Source: an uncultured Lachnospiraceae bacterium
GTDB taxonomy: Bacteria > Bacillota > Clostridia > Lachnospirales > Lachnospiraceae
Assembly: GCA_910587955.1 (NCBI GenBank)
Contig: CAJUNN010000004.1
Location: 58,430 to 122,429, forward strand
Length of the DNA: 64,000 bases
Reading direction: 5' to 3'
Shown here: positions 1 to 7,555 of the stretch, piece after piece
Layout: the number at the start of each line of letters is the position of its first letter
Numbering within the stretch: position 1 is the first letter of the stretch
Position numbers and translations under genes: made by a program
Notes under the pieces: generated by a model
Told to the model about the DNA's origin: nothing
Seen by the model: only the letters and a program-made list of their open reading frames with translations
Database searches by the model: none

Positions 1-64
1 TCATGGTGCTGATGAGATCTTCCGCCTCCACAGTGGTCTTAAGGGTATATTTTTTCCACTTCAA
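1..64 (-). CDS. prmA: Ribosomal protein L11 methyltransferase, N-terminal fragment cut by window edge
   Basis: Only the first 21 codons are inside the window. Translated from a TTG start they read MKWKKYTLKTTVEAEDLIST, which matches the usual beginning of clostridial PrmA, the SAM-dependent enzyme that trimethylates ribosomal protein L11. The TTG at 64-62 is chosen because GAGGTG lies about 6 bases upstream and no ATG is available in frame. In many Firmicutes prmA directly follows dnaJ; here dnaJ lies about 24 kb away on the same strand. The assignment rests on a short stretch. Confidence 0.7.
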   Translation of the reverse strand, partial: MKWKKYTLKTTVEAEDLISTM

Positions 65-192
65 ATGCCGCACCTCTTTTTCACGTACTTTTTACCATAC
101 TTTTTTCATCATAGCACAAATCAAAGCAGGCAACAAGTAGGGAAATGCGCAGAATGCCGCACTTTCCCTGGCCAGCACATAAATATAGGGAC

Positions 193-1542
193 TCATTGCC
201 TACCGGAAGGAGACTGTTTCCCTCCTCCCTGGCAAAGGGAAAATCCTGTTATCAGGGGCATTGCATAAAATTTCTCATTCCTCCATTCCTGAATCTCTTG
301 TTCTATCAAATCTATCATCCGCTCTGCCTCACCCTCTAAAAAGGGACTGCTCAAAGCTTCATAATAACCTTGGCGGTACGCGTTCCTGTCCGCAAAATAC
401 ATCAGGTAGCCGTTGGCATAACTGATAAAGTGCGTCTGTTCATCCTGCAGGGGATTGCTCAGCTGCGACATCAATTCTCCCGGAACTGCCACAAAGATAT
501 CATCATTGACCCGGAAGAAATTCAGCTCCACATTGTACTCCTTCTGTCCGCTATAATGCTGTGCATAGCGCAGATCTGCCTCTGCTCCCTCCAGCAGACT
601 CTCCAGCAGACGTTTCCCCGCAGGCGAAACGCCTTTTTGTACCCCTTCCTCATACTCCTGTCTCCGCTGATCCAGCATTTTCCGGGCTTCTGAAACCGGA
701 AGCGCTTCCTTTGCGCGAAGACGGAGCTTTTTTTGTCCGATTTTTATCTTGTGGATTTCATACAAAGCTTTGTGCTCCAGAAGCGACAGGCAGCTTTGCC
801 CCAGCAGTTCTCCGTAACGCCCGGCTTCCTCAAAGCCGCTTCCCTTCCTTGTAAAACGGGTGGAGATATCGCCTGCGCTTCCGTTTAGAAACATGGTCAT
901 GCAGTACCCCTCTGTCTCCATCTTCTTCTGCAGAGCCCCTGGAAAATCCGCACTGCAGAGACGGTTTTCCGCATGAAGTACTGTGGGATGGCAGGCGAAA
1001 TTTACCAAAAGCATTTTCTCCTGTCCTGACCAGATCTCAAAGCAAAGCAGCGCGTCATTTCCCTCCAGGTCTTTGTCGTCCCGGTTGCTTCCCACGCCGG
1101 AGCACGTCCCGTACATGCGGAAAGCTTTTCCTTCCTGCATATTTCCCAGCGCTTCCGCAATACATTCCTTTGCAGCGGCAGCAATGTCTTCCGCCAGCGC
1201 CTCATTGATATCCCCCACAATATCCCGTTCGGCGCGCAGACATCCTTTTCTCGTCTCCAAAGCGCCCCCCGGCGCAGAATGGGTGTGTATGGCGCAAAAC
1301 AGCACATGACCTCTGCTCACCCCGTTTTTCTCCACAAAAGCCGCCGCCGGCTCCATCAGCAGGCTGTCCACAGCCAGCAGATCGTAGGAAACACAGCCGT
1401 ACACTTCTCCCTCTGCCGAGAAAAAAAGCGCCTTGACGTAAAGGTCGTCATGCACGCCCTCCATTTCCCGCACCGGGGCATACCCGGCCAGGACACAGGG
1501 AACCCGGGGCGTAATTTTCTTCTTTGCAAATCCTATCTTCAA
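193..1542 (-). CDS. Neutral/alkaline non-lysosomal ceramidase N-terminal domain-like protein
   Basis: A 449-residue protein resembling the N-terminal catalytic domain of neutral ceramidases, zinc amidases that split ceramide into sphingosine and fatty acid. Visible family signatures are the HTHSAPGG segment near residue 88, NFACHPTVLHAEN near residue 180, and NGSAGDIS near residue 220; the histidines are the expected metal ligands. It starts at TTG with GGAGGG 7 bases upstream. There is no signal peptide and no C-terminal immunoglobulin-like domain as in full-length (about 650 residue) ceramidases, so it is probably cytoplasmic and its true substrate is uncertain. It lies downstream of a gene remnant on the same strand. 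Confidence 0.7.
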   Translation of the reverse strand: MKIGFAKKKITPRVPCVLAGYAPVREMEGVHDDLYVKALFFSAEGEVYGCVSYDLLAVDSLLMEPAAAFVEKNGVSRGHVLFCAIHTHSAPGGALETRKGCLRAERDIVGDINEALAEDIAAAAKECIAEALGNMQEGKAFRMYGTCSGVGSNRDDKDLEGNDALLCFEIWSGQEKMLLVNFACHPTVLHAENRLCSADFPGALQKKMETEGYCMTMFLNGSAGDISTRFTRKGSGFEEAGRYGELLGQSCLSLLEHKALYEIHKIKIGQKKLRLRAKEALPVSEARKMLDQRRQEYEEGVQKGVSPAGKRLLESLLEGAEADLRYAQHYSGQKEYNVELNFFRVNDDIFVAVPGELMSQLSNPLQDEQTHFISYANGYLMYFADRNAYRQGYYEALSSPFLEGEAERMIDLIEQEIQEWRNEKFYAMPLITGFSLCQGGGKQSPSGRQ

Positions 1543-1576
1543 GATTTATCCCTCCTGCATAAAAACATTTTTTACA

Positions 1577-1672
1577 CTACTCTTCCATGGCCATATAGGG
1601 ATGGGTGTTGAAAAACTCCACGGCGCCTATCCCAAAGTAAATGGCCGGAACTGCCAGTGCAATCTCCGTCCC
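1577..1672 (-). pseudogene. C-terminal remnant of an unrecognised gene
   Basis: The minus strand is open for about 32 codons ending at the TAG at 1577 and reads like genuine protein (GTEIALAVPAIYFGIGAVEF, then NTHPYMAMEE at the end). No start codon or upstream domain exists because the plus-strand GntR reading frame begins within it. I infer this is the tail of a gene whose body was lost in a rearrangement. The parent family is not recognised. Confidence 0.4.
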
Positions 1673-2351
1673 CTGGCAGGAAACAGCATGCGATACCATC
1701 AAGAATTACATTCTCGACAAGATTCATAGAAAACTATATTGTCCCGGACAGATGATTGACTCCGAATCCGATCTGGCGAGAAGGCTGGATGTCTCAAGAA
1801 TGGCCGTCCGCAAAGCACTGGACGTCTTAACCCAGAAGGGAATTATTTTTAAGGAAAAAGGACGGGGCACTTTCGCGGCCATGCAGCCCAGATACGCCGA
1901 ATTCCAATACGGCGCAGGCTTTGCCCTGGAAGCCCGGAAAAGAGGAATCGTGCCTTCCACCAGAAACGCTTCCCTGAAACTGTGCAGCGCCGACGAAACC
2001 AGCGCGCAGGAAATGAATCTGAAGACCGGCGACAAGGTGTGGCTGGTAACCCGTGTCCGCTGCGCAGACGGCGTTCCTGTTGCATACGTGAGCGAATACT
2101 ACAATTACCTCCACTGCGAAGATTTAAATGAAGAGATTATCTGCACCTCTATCTACGAGCATCTGGAAAAGAATGGGATTACTTTTGCTTTCCTCGATCA
2201 AAAACTAGAGACAGTCGCCTGCCCCTGTTTTAAAGAAGCTGATTGCAGGCAAAATTACCTCTTTCTTCGGAAATACTTCCAGTATAAAGCCATAACAGCA
2301 ATGCCGACTGCAAAAGTAGCGCCAACCGCAGTTCCGTTACTTATTGTTTGA
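1641..2351 (+). CDS. GntR/HutC-family transcriptional regulator, truncated
   Basis: The protein has a GntR winged-helix DNA-binding domain (residues about 14-78, including ESDLARRLDVSRMAVRKALD and GIIFKEKGRGTF) and the first half of a UTRA ligand-binding domain. From about residue 200 the sequence stops resembling UTRA; the last 35 residues are simply the antisense of the small gene at 2255-2467. The ATG at 1641 has no good ribosome binding site and overlaps the remnant at 1577-1672. Both ends therefore look like rearrangement junctions. It may still bind DNA, but it probably cannot sense a ligand and may be a pseudogene. Confidence 0.6.
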   Translation: MAGTASAISVPWQETACDTIKNYILDKIHRKLYCPGQMIDSESDLARRLDVSRMAVRKALDVLTQKGIIFKEKGRGTFAAMQPRYAEFQYGAGFALEARKRGIVPSTRNASLKLCSADETSAQEMNLKTGDKVWLVTRVRCADGVPVAYVSEYYNYLHCEDLNEEIICTSIYEHLEKNGITFAFLDQKLETVACPCFKEADCRQNYLFLRKYFQYKAITAMPTAKVAPTAVPLLIV

Positions 2352-2467
2352 TTCTTATATAAATAGTTAATTCCCAGCAAAGCAGCACTTCCCAGCAAAA
2401 ACATAGCAAGACCAAGAAAATTTTTATACTTTGCGTTACCTTGTGTCTGAGGAGTATACTTTTTCAT
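2255..2467 (-). CDS. Small two-helix membrane protein, unknown function
   Basis: A 70-residue protein with two predicted transmembrane helices (FLGLAMFLLGSAALLGINYL and GTAVGATFAVGIAVMALYW) and a basic tail KYFRRKR. The start at 2467 is chosen over the ATG four codons upstream because GGAG lies 6 bases before it, while the upstream ATG overlaps that site. Its 3' end overlaps the end of the GntR frame on the other strand. I do not recognise a named family. Confidence 0.55.
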   Translation of the reverse strand: MKKYTPQTQGNAKYKNFLGLAMFLLGSAALLGINYLYKNQTISNGTAVGATFAVGIAVMALYWKYFRRKR

Positions 2468-2479
2468 CCCGATCTCCAT

Positions 2480-3045
2480 CCTTTATCTTTGTGATGCTTC
2501 TATCATACACCACCCATCCGGTGTTTGCAAGAATACCTTAACGGACGGTCCGAAGAACCTGTCATACGGGATGCCCGAAGGGTATATAAAAGCGGACGCG
2601 GCCAAAACTGGGCAAGTTCCCCGGCAAACGGGGTAAAACTCCGGCGAGCTAACTCTTAAGACGCACTAAGCTCATCAGCAATGGCTTCTTCGCCAAGTGC
2701 TTTCTAAAGAGTGGATCTTGCCTGCGTCTCTGACAACCCCTGAATTGTTTGCTGCGGGTCTTTTTCTGCTCTGTCTGCTGTCAGCTGTTGTATTCAAACG
2801 CTTTATAAGAATGAAACCAGATAAGGACAAAAATAAGTTTTCGGAAAGTAACGGCATTGATTAAGAAAATTAGCTCCACGAGAAGCCATTTTGTGACAAT
2901 GTCCGCAGATATAGCGAGCATCGGATTGTATCAGCCACACCCCCAACCTTAAAGCCTTTTAAGAAAAGGATAGAAGAATATTACTGGATATGCTATAATT
3001 TTTGTGTTGTCCAACCTACACCCGGCAACGGGAGGAGGTGTTTCC
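2480..3045. other. Gene-poor stretch with possible mobile-element debris
   Basis: No convincing complete gene. The plus strand at about 2671-2864 holds an open frame without a good start, containing a hydrophobic helix (ELFAAGLFLLCLLSAVVF) and a charged tail KPDKDKNKFSES; it may be the tail of a lost membrane protein. At 2559-2586 there is a 28-base motif that recurs at 8549-8576. An extended -10 promoter (TGC TATAAT at 2992-3000) near the right end drives the small peptide gene that follows. Confidence 0.4.
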
Positions 3046-3144
3046 ATGGAGTTTGTCATATCTTTTATAGTCGCTGTTGCGGCTGGTGTAGCCTGCCACT
3101 ACATCATCAAATGGCTTGACAGTGACCGAAAGGGCAACAAATAG
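3046..3144 (+). CDS. Candidate type I toxin: 32-residue hydrophobic peptide
   Basis: A short frame with an exceptionally strong ribosome binding site (GGAGGAGGTG at 3031-3040, 5 bases before ATG). The peptide begins MEFVISFIVAVAAG, has one transmembrane helix of about 22 residues, and ends in a charged tail KWLDSDRKGNK. This plan (short, one helix, polar charged C-terminus, strong ribosome binding site, extended -10 promoter at 2992-3000) is that of type I membrane toxins such as Fst or BsrG. A convergent promoter and a terminator overlap its 3' region, as expected for an antisense antitoxin RNA. Toxicity is inference; similar small peptides occur in clostridial mobile elements as I recall them. 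Confidence 0.55.
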   Translation: MEFVISFIVAVAAGVACHYIIKWLDSDRKGNK

Positions 3145-3164
3145 CCTAGTGGGTGCTTTGCCAC

Positions 3165-3255
3165 TATAAAAGAAAAGAAGAATCCCCAGACTGTACGCTA
3201 CTACGGTTTGGGGATTCATTCTGCGTTCTCATGGAACTGTCATATCTTTTTGCCT
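3165..3255 (-). ncRNA. Candidate antisense antitoxin RNA
   Basis: A minus-strand promoter at 3262-3290 predicts a start near 3255. Transcription would pass through a hairpin with arms at 3181-3195 and 3202-3216 (15 pairs including G-U wobbles, 6-base loop). On the minus strand this hairpin is followed by a U-rich run (CTTCTTTTCTTTTA), so it can act as an intrinsic terminator. The RNA would be about 90 nt and complementary to the 3' untranslated part of the toxin message, the arrangement of type I antitoxins. No expression evidence is available. Confidence 0.5.
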
Positions 3256-3261
3256 ATCGGC

Positions 3262-3290
3262 ATTATAGCATATGCAAAAACTTTTTTCAA
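3262..3290 (-). promoter_or_regulatory. Sigma-A type promoter of the antisense RNA
   Basis: On the minus strand this reads TTGAAA (3285-3290), a 17-base spacer, and TATAAT (3262-3267), one base from full consensus. No coding region follows it before the terminator near 3180, so it most likely makes a short untranslated RNA against the small peptide gene. Confidence 0.6.
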
Positions 3291-3299
3291 TATGCTTTT

Positions 3300-3535
3300 A
3301 GCAATCTAAAAACTATCCTTATCTGGTATCAGTCAACTGTCAGCCAAAAAGAAAGATCTTCCCCGCCAAACAATTTGGAGGGGGATGGTTCTCCCTTTCA
3401 GCTGGCGGTTATGATAGCTTTCGGGAATACTAGCCAACAACAGCCAAAACCGGGCTGTGTCCGCTTTCGTAACAGTTCTTTATGCCTATTGCCAAGCTAA
3501 TTATCCAAAAACAAACATAAAAACCATTTCACGAA
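3300..3535. other. Noncoding stretch with a possible gene remnant
   Basis: No intact gene seen. On the minus strand, from about 3500 down to 3340, an open frame without start reads like real protein (DTARFWLLLASIPESY and IVWRGRSFFLAD), ending in a TGA. I take it as a fragment of a lost gene, possibly from a mobile element, but cannot name the family. Confidence 0.3.
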
Positions 3536-3913
3536 TTATGGCTTTTTCTCAATACGAACCAGCGTACCGATCCCATAGCCAATAAGGATCAGCGGAAACG
3601 ACATAGAATAAGATGAAAAAGAAAGATATCCTTTGAAATGAAAAACCAGCAGCAAGGTATTCATTAGAACCAACGAAAGGCCCGTCACGGTGCGAACATC
3701 CCTTTTACTCTCATGCCATATCGATAACGCCAGGAACGTCCCAAGCAGTATAGCCGGCAGTATATCACCCGCAAATAAGAAAAGAAGAGAAGGATTCCTT
3801 TTCATACTTGTACGGAACAGGGAGAAAATATACGGGTCAGCTAAAGTAATGATTTGGGCGCATGTAATGTAAAGTATATTCTTCGTTTTCATAACGGCGC
3901 TATTGGAAAGCAT
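3536..3913 (-). CDS. Small integral membrane protein, unknown function
   Basis: Up to 125 residues with about four hydrophobic segments (for example LLFLFAGDILPAILLGTFLA and FPLILIGYGIGTLV) separated by short polar loops and a basic C-terminus RIEKKP. An internal ATG at codon 8 is an equally possible start; neither has a clear ribosome binding site. It lies downstream of the TraX-like gene, on the same strand, after about 150 bases. I do not recognise a family. Confidence 0.4.
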   Translation of the reverse strand: MLSNSAVMKTKNILYITCAQIITLADPYIFSLFRTSMKRNPSLLFLFAGDILPAILLGTFLALSIWHESKRDVRTVTGLSLVLMNTLLLVFHFKGYLSFSSYSMSFPLILIGYGIGTLVRIEKKP

Positions 3914-4063
3914 TCTAATACCAGGTTCCAGTTCCTGCTTTGGCCTTGAGAGATAGCTATGGTCAGCCGTAGATAATTAGAATGCTTAATCCCTTTCCTG
4001 TAAAATATAAAAATAGAATAGACAAATCCAGCGATAAAAATCACTATGTCTAAAAATTCTCCG

Positions 4064-4804
4064 CTACCCCATCATCACGCCTATAAAGGCAAGCAGGTAA
4101 ATATGTATGGGATAGAACAAATAGTAAAAATATTTTCTCCCATTTCCTTTCTCTCCATTATACAAAAGGATGATAGGCAATGCCCCGATTACCATCCACT
4201 GAAAATTTTCACCGAATATATAAGGCCAATTCCAGGGCTGAACCGCCCACGTCCCCCACACATGGATCCCGGTGAGCCATTGTACCGTAAATGGAGAGCC
4301 GAAAATTCTAAGGCAGGATATCTTTCCCAGAAAACCTGTGGCTGCATTCAAAAACGGAATCGCAGAAAGCAAGGTATAGTAAAAAACCAGTTTTTTCCTG
4401 TCCTTTAAGGTGTAATAAAAAAGCGGACCCATTATTACATAAAAGAAACCGCCCTCTGCCATAAAAATATTTCCGAAAACCGCATACATGATAGGTGAGA
4501 CAGAGGGAGGCAGATGGAACAGATCCGGAAGTATTAACCCCGCCACCTGCCAGATAAGATAGAAAGCCCACAGCCTGCGGGATTTTTCCGGCCTTTCTTT
4601 GCTATACTCTATGAGGCATATCAAAAAAGCGCACGCGAACAACGTCGCAAAAATATTATTATCCACTCTTGAAAAATGATCGACGTTTATGGCCTGTATC
4701 ACGGCATTAAAAACCATATTGCCTACCGACATGAAAACACTGCTCACATACAGTCTCTGGAGATACTTCTTTCTGTTATGGGAATGCCTCATCCCCTGGG
4801 CCAT
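4064..4804 (-). CDS. TraX-family multi-pass membrane protein
   Basis: A 246-residue protein with about seven hydrophobic segments. It ends in GRKYFYYLFYPIHIYLLAFI, a C-terminal block typical of the TraX family. TraX was named for acetylation of F pilin, but most members in Firmicutes occur away from conjugation genes and have no proven role; acyl transfer to a peptide or glycan is the family-level expectation. It follows the secreted-protein cluster on the same strand after 54 bases and could be its last gene. No conjugation genes are nearby. Confidence 0.7.
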   Translation of the reverse strand: MAQGMRHSHNRKKYLQRLYVSSVFMSVGNMVFNAVIQAINVDHFSRVDNNIFATLFACAFLICLIEYSKERPEKSRRLWAFYLIWQVAGLILPDLFHLPPSVSPIMYAVFGNIFMAEGGFFYVIMGPLFYYTLKDRKKLVFYYTLLSAIPFLNAATGFLGKISCLRIFGSPFTVQWLTGIHVWGTWAVQPWNWPYIFGENFQWMVIGALPIILLYNGEKGNGRKYFYYLFYPIHIYLLAFIGVMMG

Positions 4805-4858
4805 ACAAAAGAAAAACTATGGTTGTTGTAGTCATCAATTTTTTCCTTTTCTATTCCA

Positions 4859-5434
4859 TCACATAAAGCCAAACCCATAGATCCGCCACTCCGGATCCTT
4901 CTTCGTCCTCCCGCAAATATAGTATCGTTGATGAAATCCGTTTCCGTAATTGACCGGATCTTCCCTCTCCTCCGTCCACTGCAGCTTTACAATCTCATAC
5001 TCCGTTAACCCGCTCTCTTCGATAACTTCCATCTGCAGCCTGTCCGCAGCCTCGGACTGCCCATTCTCTTCGCAGACAGTCTCCAGATCATGCAGATTCA
5101 AAATTTTAAGAATATGTTCCCCTGCCTGATCCGCTTTTCTACTATTTTCCAATTCTATTTCAAACATCCCGTTTTGCGCTATACTGTCTTCCCTTAACTG
5201 GCTGTCCATCAGGAACTTTGCTAACCAATACCGGAAAACCGCCTCCTCTGCTTTATTTTCAGGAGGATCCTCCGCCGCAAAGCTCCTCTCGTCCACCGTT
5301 ATCTTTAAGCTGTCTGTAAATTCAACCAGCGGAGCGGTTTCTTTTGCAGGGGAATTGCCAAAGGAAGAAAAAATGTAAAGGGCCTCTATAAGGCATGTTG
5401 CCGTTATCAGAATTATTAAAACATTTTTTTTCAT
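4859..5434 (-). CDS. Membrane-anchored extracytoplasmic protein, unknown function
   Basis: The start at 5434 has GGAG 7 bases upstream and follows the preceding stop codon by one base, which indicates translational coupling. The 191-residue product starts MKKNVLIILITATCLIEALY, an uncleaved signal anchor or signal peptide, followed by an acidic soluble domain of about 165 residues (RQRYY-like and RIYGFGFM segments near the end). No enzyme motif is visible. It appears to be the fourth gene of the cluster that begins at 7316. Confidence 0.5.
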   Translation of the reverse strand: MKKNVLIILITATCLIEALYIFSSFGNSPAKETAPLVEFTDSLKITVDERSFAAEDPPENKAEEAVFRYWLAKFLMDSQLREDSIAQNGMFEIELENSRKADQAGEHILKILNLHDLETVCEENGQSEAADRLQMEVIEESGLTEYEIVKLQWTEEREDPVNYGNGFHQRYYICGRTKKDPEWRIYGFGFM

Positions 5435-5435
5435 A

Positions 5436-6497
5436 CTATATCTCCAAAGAAAACTTAATAAGTAGCTGTTCATTGTCTATGCAATAAATAATATTTTTTT
5501 CAGAAAATTGATAGTCCATATTTTCATATTTTTCATATTCAAAGTTATTTGTATCAATAATATAAACTGCTTGAAAACTCTCAATTACAATAAACCTTTC
5601 ATTTATAATATCGCATGTTTTTATATCATTAACAGACTCAATACCAGGAATAAAATAAGAAGCGTATTTCCCATTCCCCTTTTTTATATATAGCTTTCCT
5701 GTATTTTCAAGAGGTGCTTCATATGTATAATCTGTTACAACCAAAATTTCCGGAACTCCACCCAAGAAAGATGCTTTTTTCTCTAATTTTTTAAGTATAA
5801 CTCGATTTTGTTCCGATAAATTCCAATAAACAATCTGCGCCCGCCCGGTATCGTCTAAATCTGGATTATCATGATCAAATACAATCTCTTGATATAAGAT
5901 CCCATTTTCATCCCCGCTTAAACCCAATATCATTTTTCCTGTACATAAATATCCATCAGAAATAGAATATTCTTCACTAACAATTCTTTCCGTTTTCCCC
6001 GTCTCTACCGAAATAAGTTCTATCATCTGACGAATAGAAGTATTGCTGATCATTTCGTAAGAAACAAAAAGCCTCCCCTCCTTGAAAAACAAATCTGGTA
6101 TGGACACTGTTTCAAAGGCATATAGCTTTATTTTTTTATCCAAATTGGTTTGATAATATATTGATATACTTAATTGTTCCTCCAACTTAGCCTCTCCATA
6201 TATCACGCCTTCTCCATAAGGAAAATTTCCAAGAACTGTAAAGCACCCTGAACTCTCAGCAATTAATTGTTTTTCTCCTGTTTCAAAAAAATATTTATAA
6301 TATCTACAACATAACAAAGAATTACCTGAGCTGTCATCTTCTTTCAGACTGCTATAAACACAATACAAAACAGAATTTGAACATTGTCCTAATATTTTAA
6401 TTTTATGCGATAAATCCTCCGCTGGTAGTTTTATAGACGAAGTAGTAAAATCAAAGTTCGTCTTTTTTAAACCAGTTCCAGTACTGAAGATTATCAA
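5436..6497 (-). CDS. Unknown protein, possible beta-propeller-like repeats
   Basis: A 353-residue protein starting at TTG, with GGAG 7 bases upstream. It is rich in beta-prone segments of similar type (IELISVETGKTERIV, AQIVYWNLSEQNRVIL, GKLYIKKGNGKYASYF, AVYIIDTNNFEYEKYEN), suggesting a propeller-like fold as in secreted Lachnospiraceae proteins, but no repeat unit is strict. The short hydrophobic N-terminus (IIFSTGTG) is a weak signal at best. The coding sequence is clearly more AT-rich than flanking housekeeping genes, consistent with horizontal acquisition. Its stop abuts the next gene, so the cluster is probably co-transcribed. Confidence 0.45.
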   Translation of the reverse strand: MIIFSTGTGLKKTNFDFTTSSIKLPAEDLSHKIKILGQCSNSVLYCVYSSLKEDDSSGNSLLCCRYYKYFFETGEKQLIAESSGCFTVLGNFPYGEGVIYGEAKLEEQLSISIYYQTNLDKKIKLYAFETVSIPDLFFKEGRLFVSYEMISNTSIRQMIELISVETGKTERIVSEEYSISDGYLCTGKMILGLSGDENGILYQEIVFDHDNPDLDDTGRAQIVYWNLSEQNRVILKKLEKKASFLGGVPEILVVTDYTYEAPLENTGKLYIKKGNGKYASYFIPGIESVNDIKTCDIINERFIVIESFQAVYIIDTNNFEYEKYENMDYQFSEKNIIYCIDNEQLLIKFSLEI

Positions 6498-6527
6498 AAC
6501 AAAACTCCGAATCCTTGCGTTTCACTC

Positions 6528-6812
6528 CTATAAAATATAATATTGGAGTAGACAAATCAGGCAAAAAAGTATCAGCACTACTTCTATTGCAATATAAGAT
6601 CCATCTGCTTCCTTCTGCCAAATCCAACGATAAAAAATGAGGGAGAGCAGTGAAAATCCCATAACAGAAATAAGTGCACTCACTTGGGTCTGCGCCAATC
6701 CCGGTTTCCATTGGCATAGGATGATATTGAAAAGCACTCCTATACTGGGTGAAATACACAAAAAATATTTTGACAGCTTTTTAACATTCTTTATATCTCT
6801 TATGCGCCTCAA
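6528..6812 (-). CDS. Small three-helix membrane protein, unknown function
   Basis: A 94-residue product with three hydrophobic segments (YFLCISPSIGVLFNIIL, VSALISVMGFSLLSLIFYRW and AIEVVLILFCLICLLQYY). It starts at TTG with GGGGGC about 7 bases upstream, because no in-frame ATG exists near the beginning. It lies 36 bases after the secreted protein at 6849-7316 and 30 bases before the 353-residue protein, all on one strand. It could be an immunity-like or transport partner of the secreted protein, but this is only suggested by context. Confidence 0.45.
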   Translation of the reverse strand: MRRIRDIKNVKKLSKYFLCISPSIGVLFNIILCQWKPGLAQTQVSALISVMGFSLLSLIFYRWIWQKEADGSYIAIEVVLILFCLICLLQYYIL

Positions 6813-6848
6813 TTAAACTGCCCCCATTTACACCATTTTGATCTTAAT

Positions 6849-7316
6849 TTACCATTCAATATAATGTGTATATACATGCTCATCATATGTATAATCCGGT
6901 CTTGCATAAGTCCGTATTTGAATTTTCATCCGTCTTCCCGACACACTCGATATCATTTTATAATATGCCCCCTCATAGTTTTCCGAGCGAAGAGCCATCC
7001 CCAATCCTGCAACTGTTACAACAGCTCCGAAAGACGGATGTACTTTTGAAATGCCTCCGCTAATAATAGCCGTTGCTATAATCTCAATTTTAGATTCCTT
7101 CCCCAGGTCGGACACTCTTCCTTCAGTCTGATAAATCGTTTGATACGGTCCATTGGGCTGTCCATACTCCCCCTGCAGCCACTCCTCCGAACCGTCACCA
7201 TTTCCTCCAGGTCTTCCAGGCCACACATAAGGCTGAACTGCTGCCTGAACAGGAACCGATACCAAAACCATTGCTACAAGAACCAAGCTTAATAAAACCA
7301 TAAATTTTTTCTTCAT
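6849..7316 (-). CDS. Secreted protein of unknown function, first gene of BlaI-linked cluster
   Basis: From MKKKFMVLLSLVLVAMVL a signal peptide is obvious, with likely cleavage after VPVQA. The mature part of about 130 residues has a Gly/Pro-rich start (YVWPGRPGGNGDGSEEW), a central apolar segment (AIISGGISKVHPSFGAVVTV) and a Tyr/Arg-rich end (IQIRTYARPDYTYDEHVYTH). Start 7316 is preceded by AGGAG at 11 bases; an ATG three codons upstream is possible. The promoter at 7420-7448 (TTGACA, 17-base spacer, TAATAT) abuts a palindrome shared with the divergent blaI gene. An antimicrobial or signalling peptide is possible but unproven. Confidence 0.55.
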   Translation of the reverse strand: MKKKFMVLLSLVLVAMVLVSVPVQAAVQPYVWPGRPGGNGDGSEEWLQGEYGQPNGPYQTIYQTEGRVSDLGKESKIEIIATAIISGGISKVHPSFGAVVTVAGLGMALRSENYEGAYYKMISSVSGRRMKIQIRTYARPDYTYDEHVYTHYIEW

Positions 7317-7409
7317 ATTATCCATCTCTCCTATTAGTATAAATCCGATCTTCTCTTTTAACAACCACCGTTTCTCCTGTATCCCCTCTCACTCCCTTCT
7401 TTTTTTAAT

Positions 7410-7526
7410 TATGTATTTTATATTACATTATTAATAGAGCTTTGTCAATTACATATATGCAATTTTTCTATATTTTTATAAAAATGCCGTTGACATCTTA
7501 TCACTTTTGCCTTATCCTATGGATAA
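7410..7526. promoter_or_regulatory. Divergent promoters with operator-like palindromes (BlaI control region)
   Basis: Minus promoter: TTGACA (7443-7448), 17-base spacer, TAATAT (7420-7425), serving the secreted-protein cluster. Plus promoter: TTGACA (7490-7495), 17-base spacer, TATCCT (7513-7518), serving blaI-blaR1. Three dyads are visible: ATTACATATATGCAAT (7448-7463, 7 of 8 pairs) touching the minus -35; TTATCC-TAT-GGATAA (7512-7526, perfect) over the plus -10; and ATGTA-N8-TACAT (7411-7428) over the minus -10. The first resembles the TACA/TGTA dyads bound by BlaI/MecI. One repressor controlling both directions is a reasonable inference. Confidence 0.55.
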
Positions 7527-7555
7527 ACAAGTACCAAGGGAGAATCAAGAACGCC

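Noticed and set aside
4064..4804. Evidence for a conjugative plasmid or ICE from the TraX-like gene
   Set aside because: TraX-family proteins are frequent outside conjugation loci and no relaxase, coupling protein or type IV secretion gene is present.
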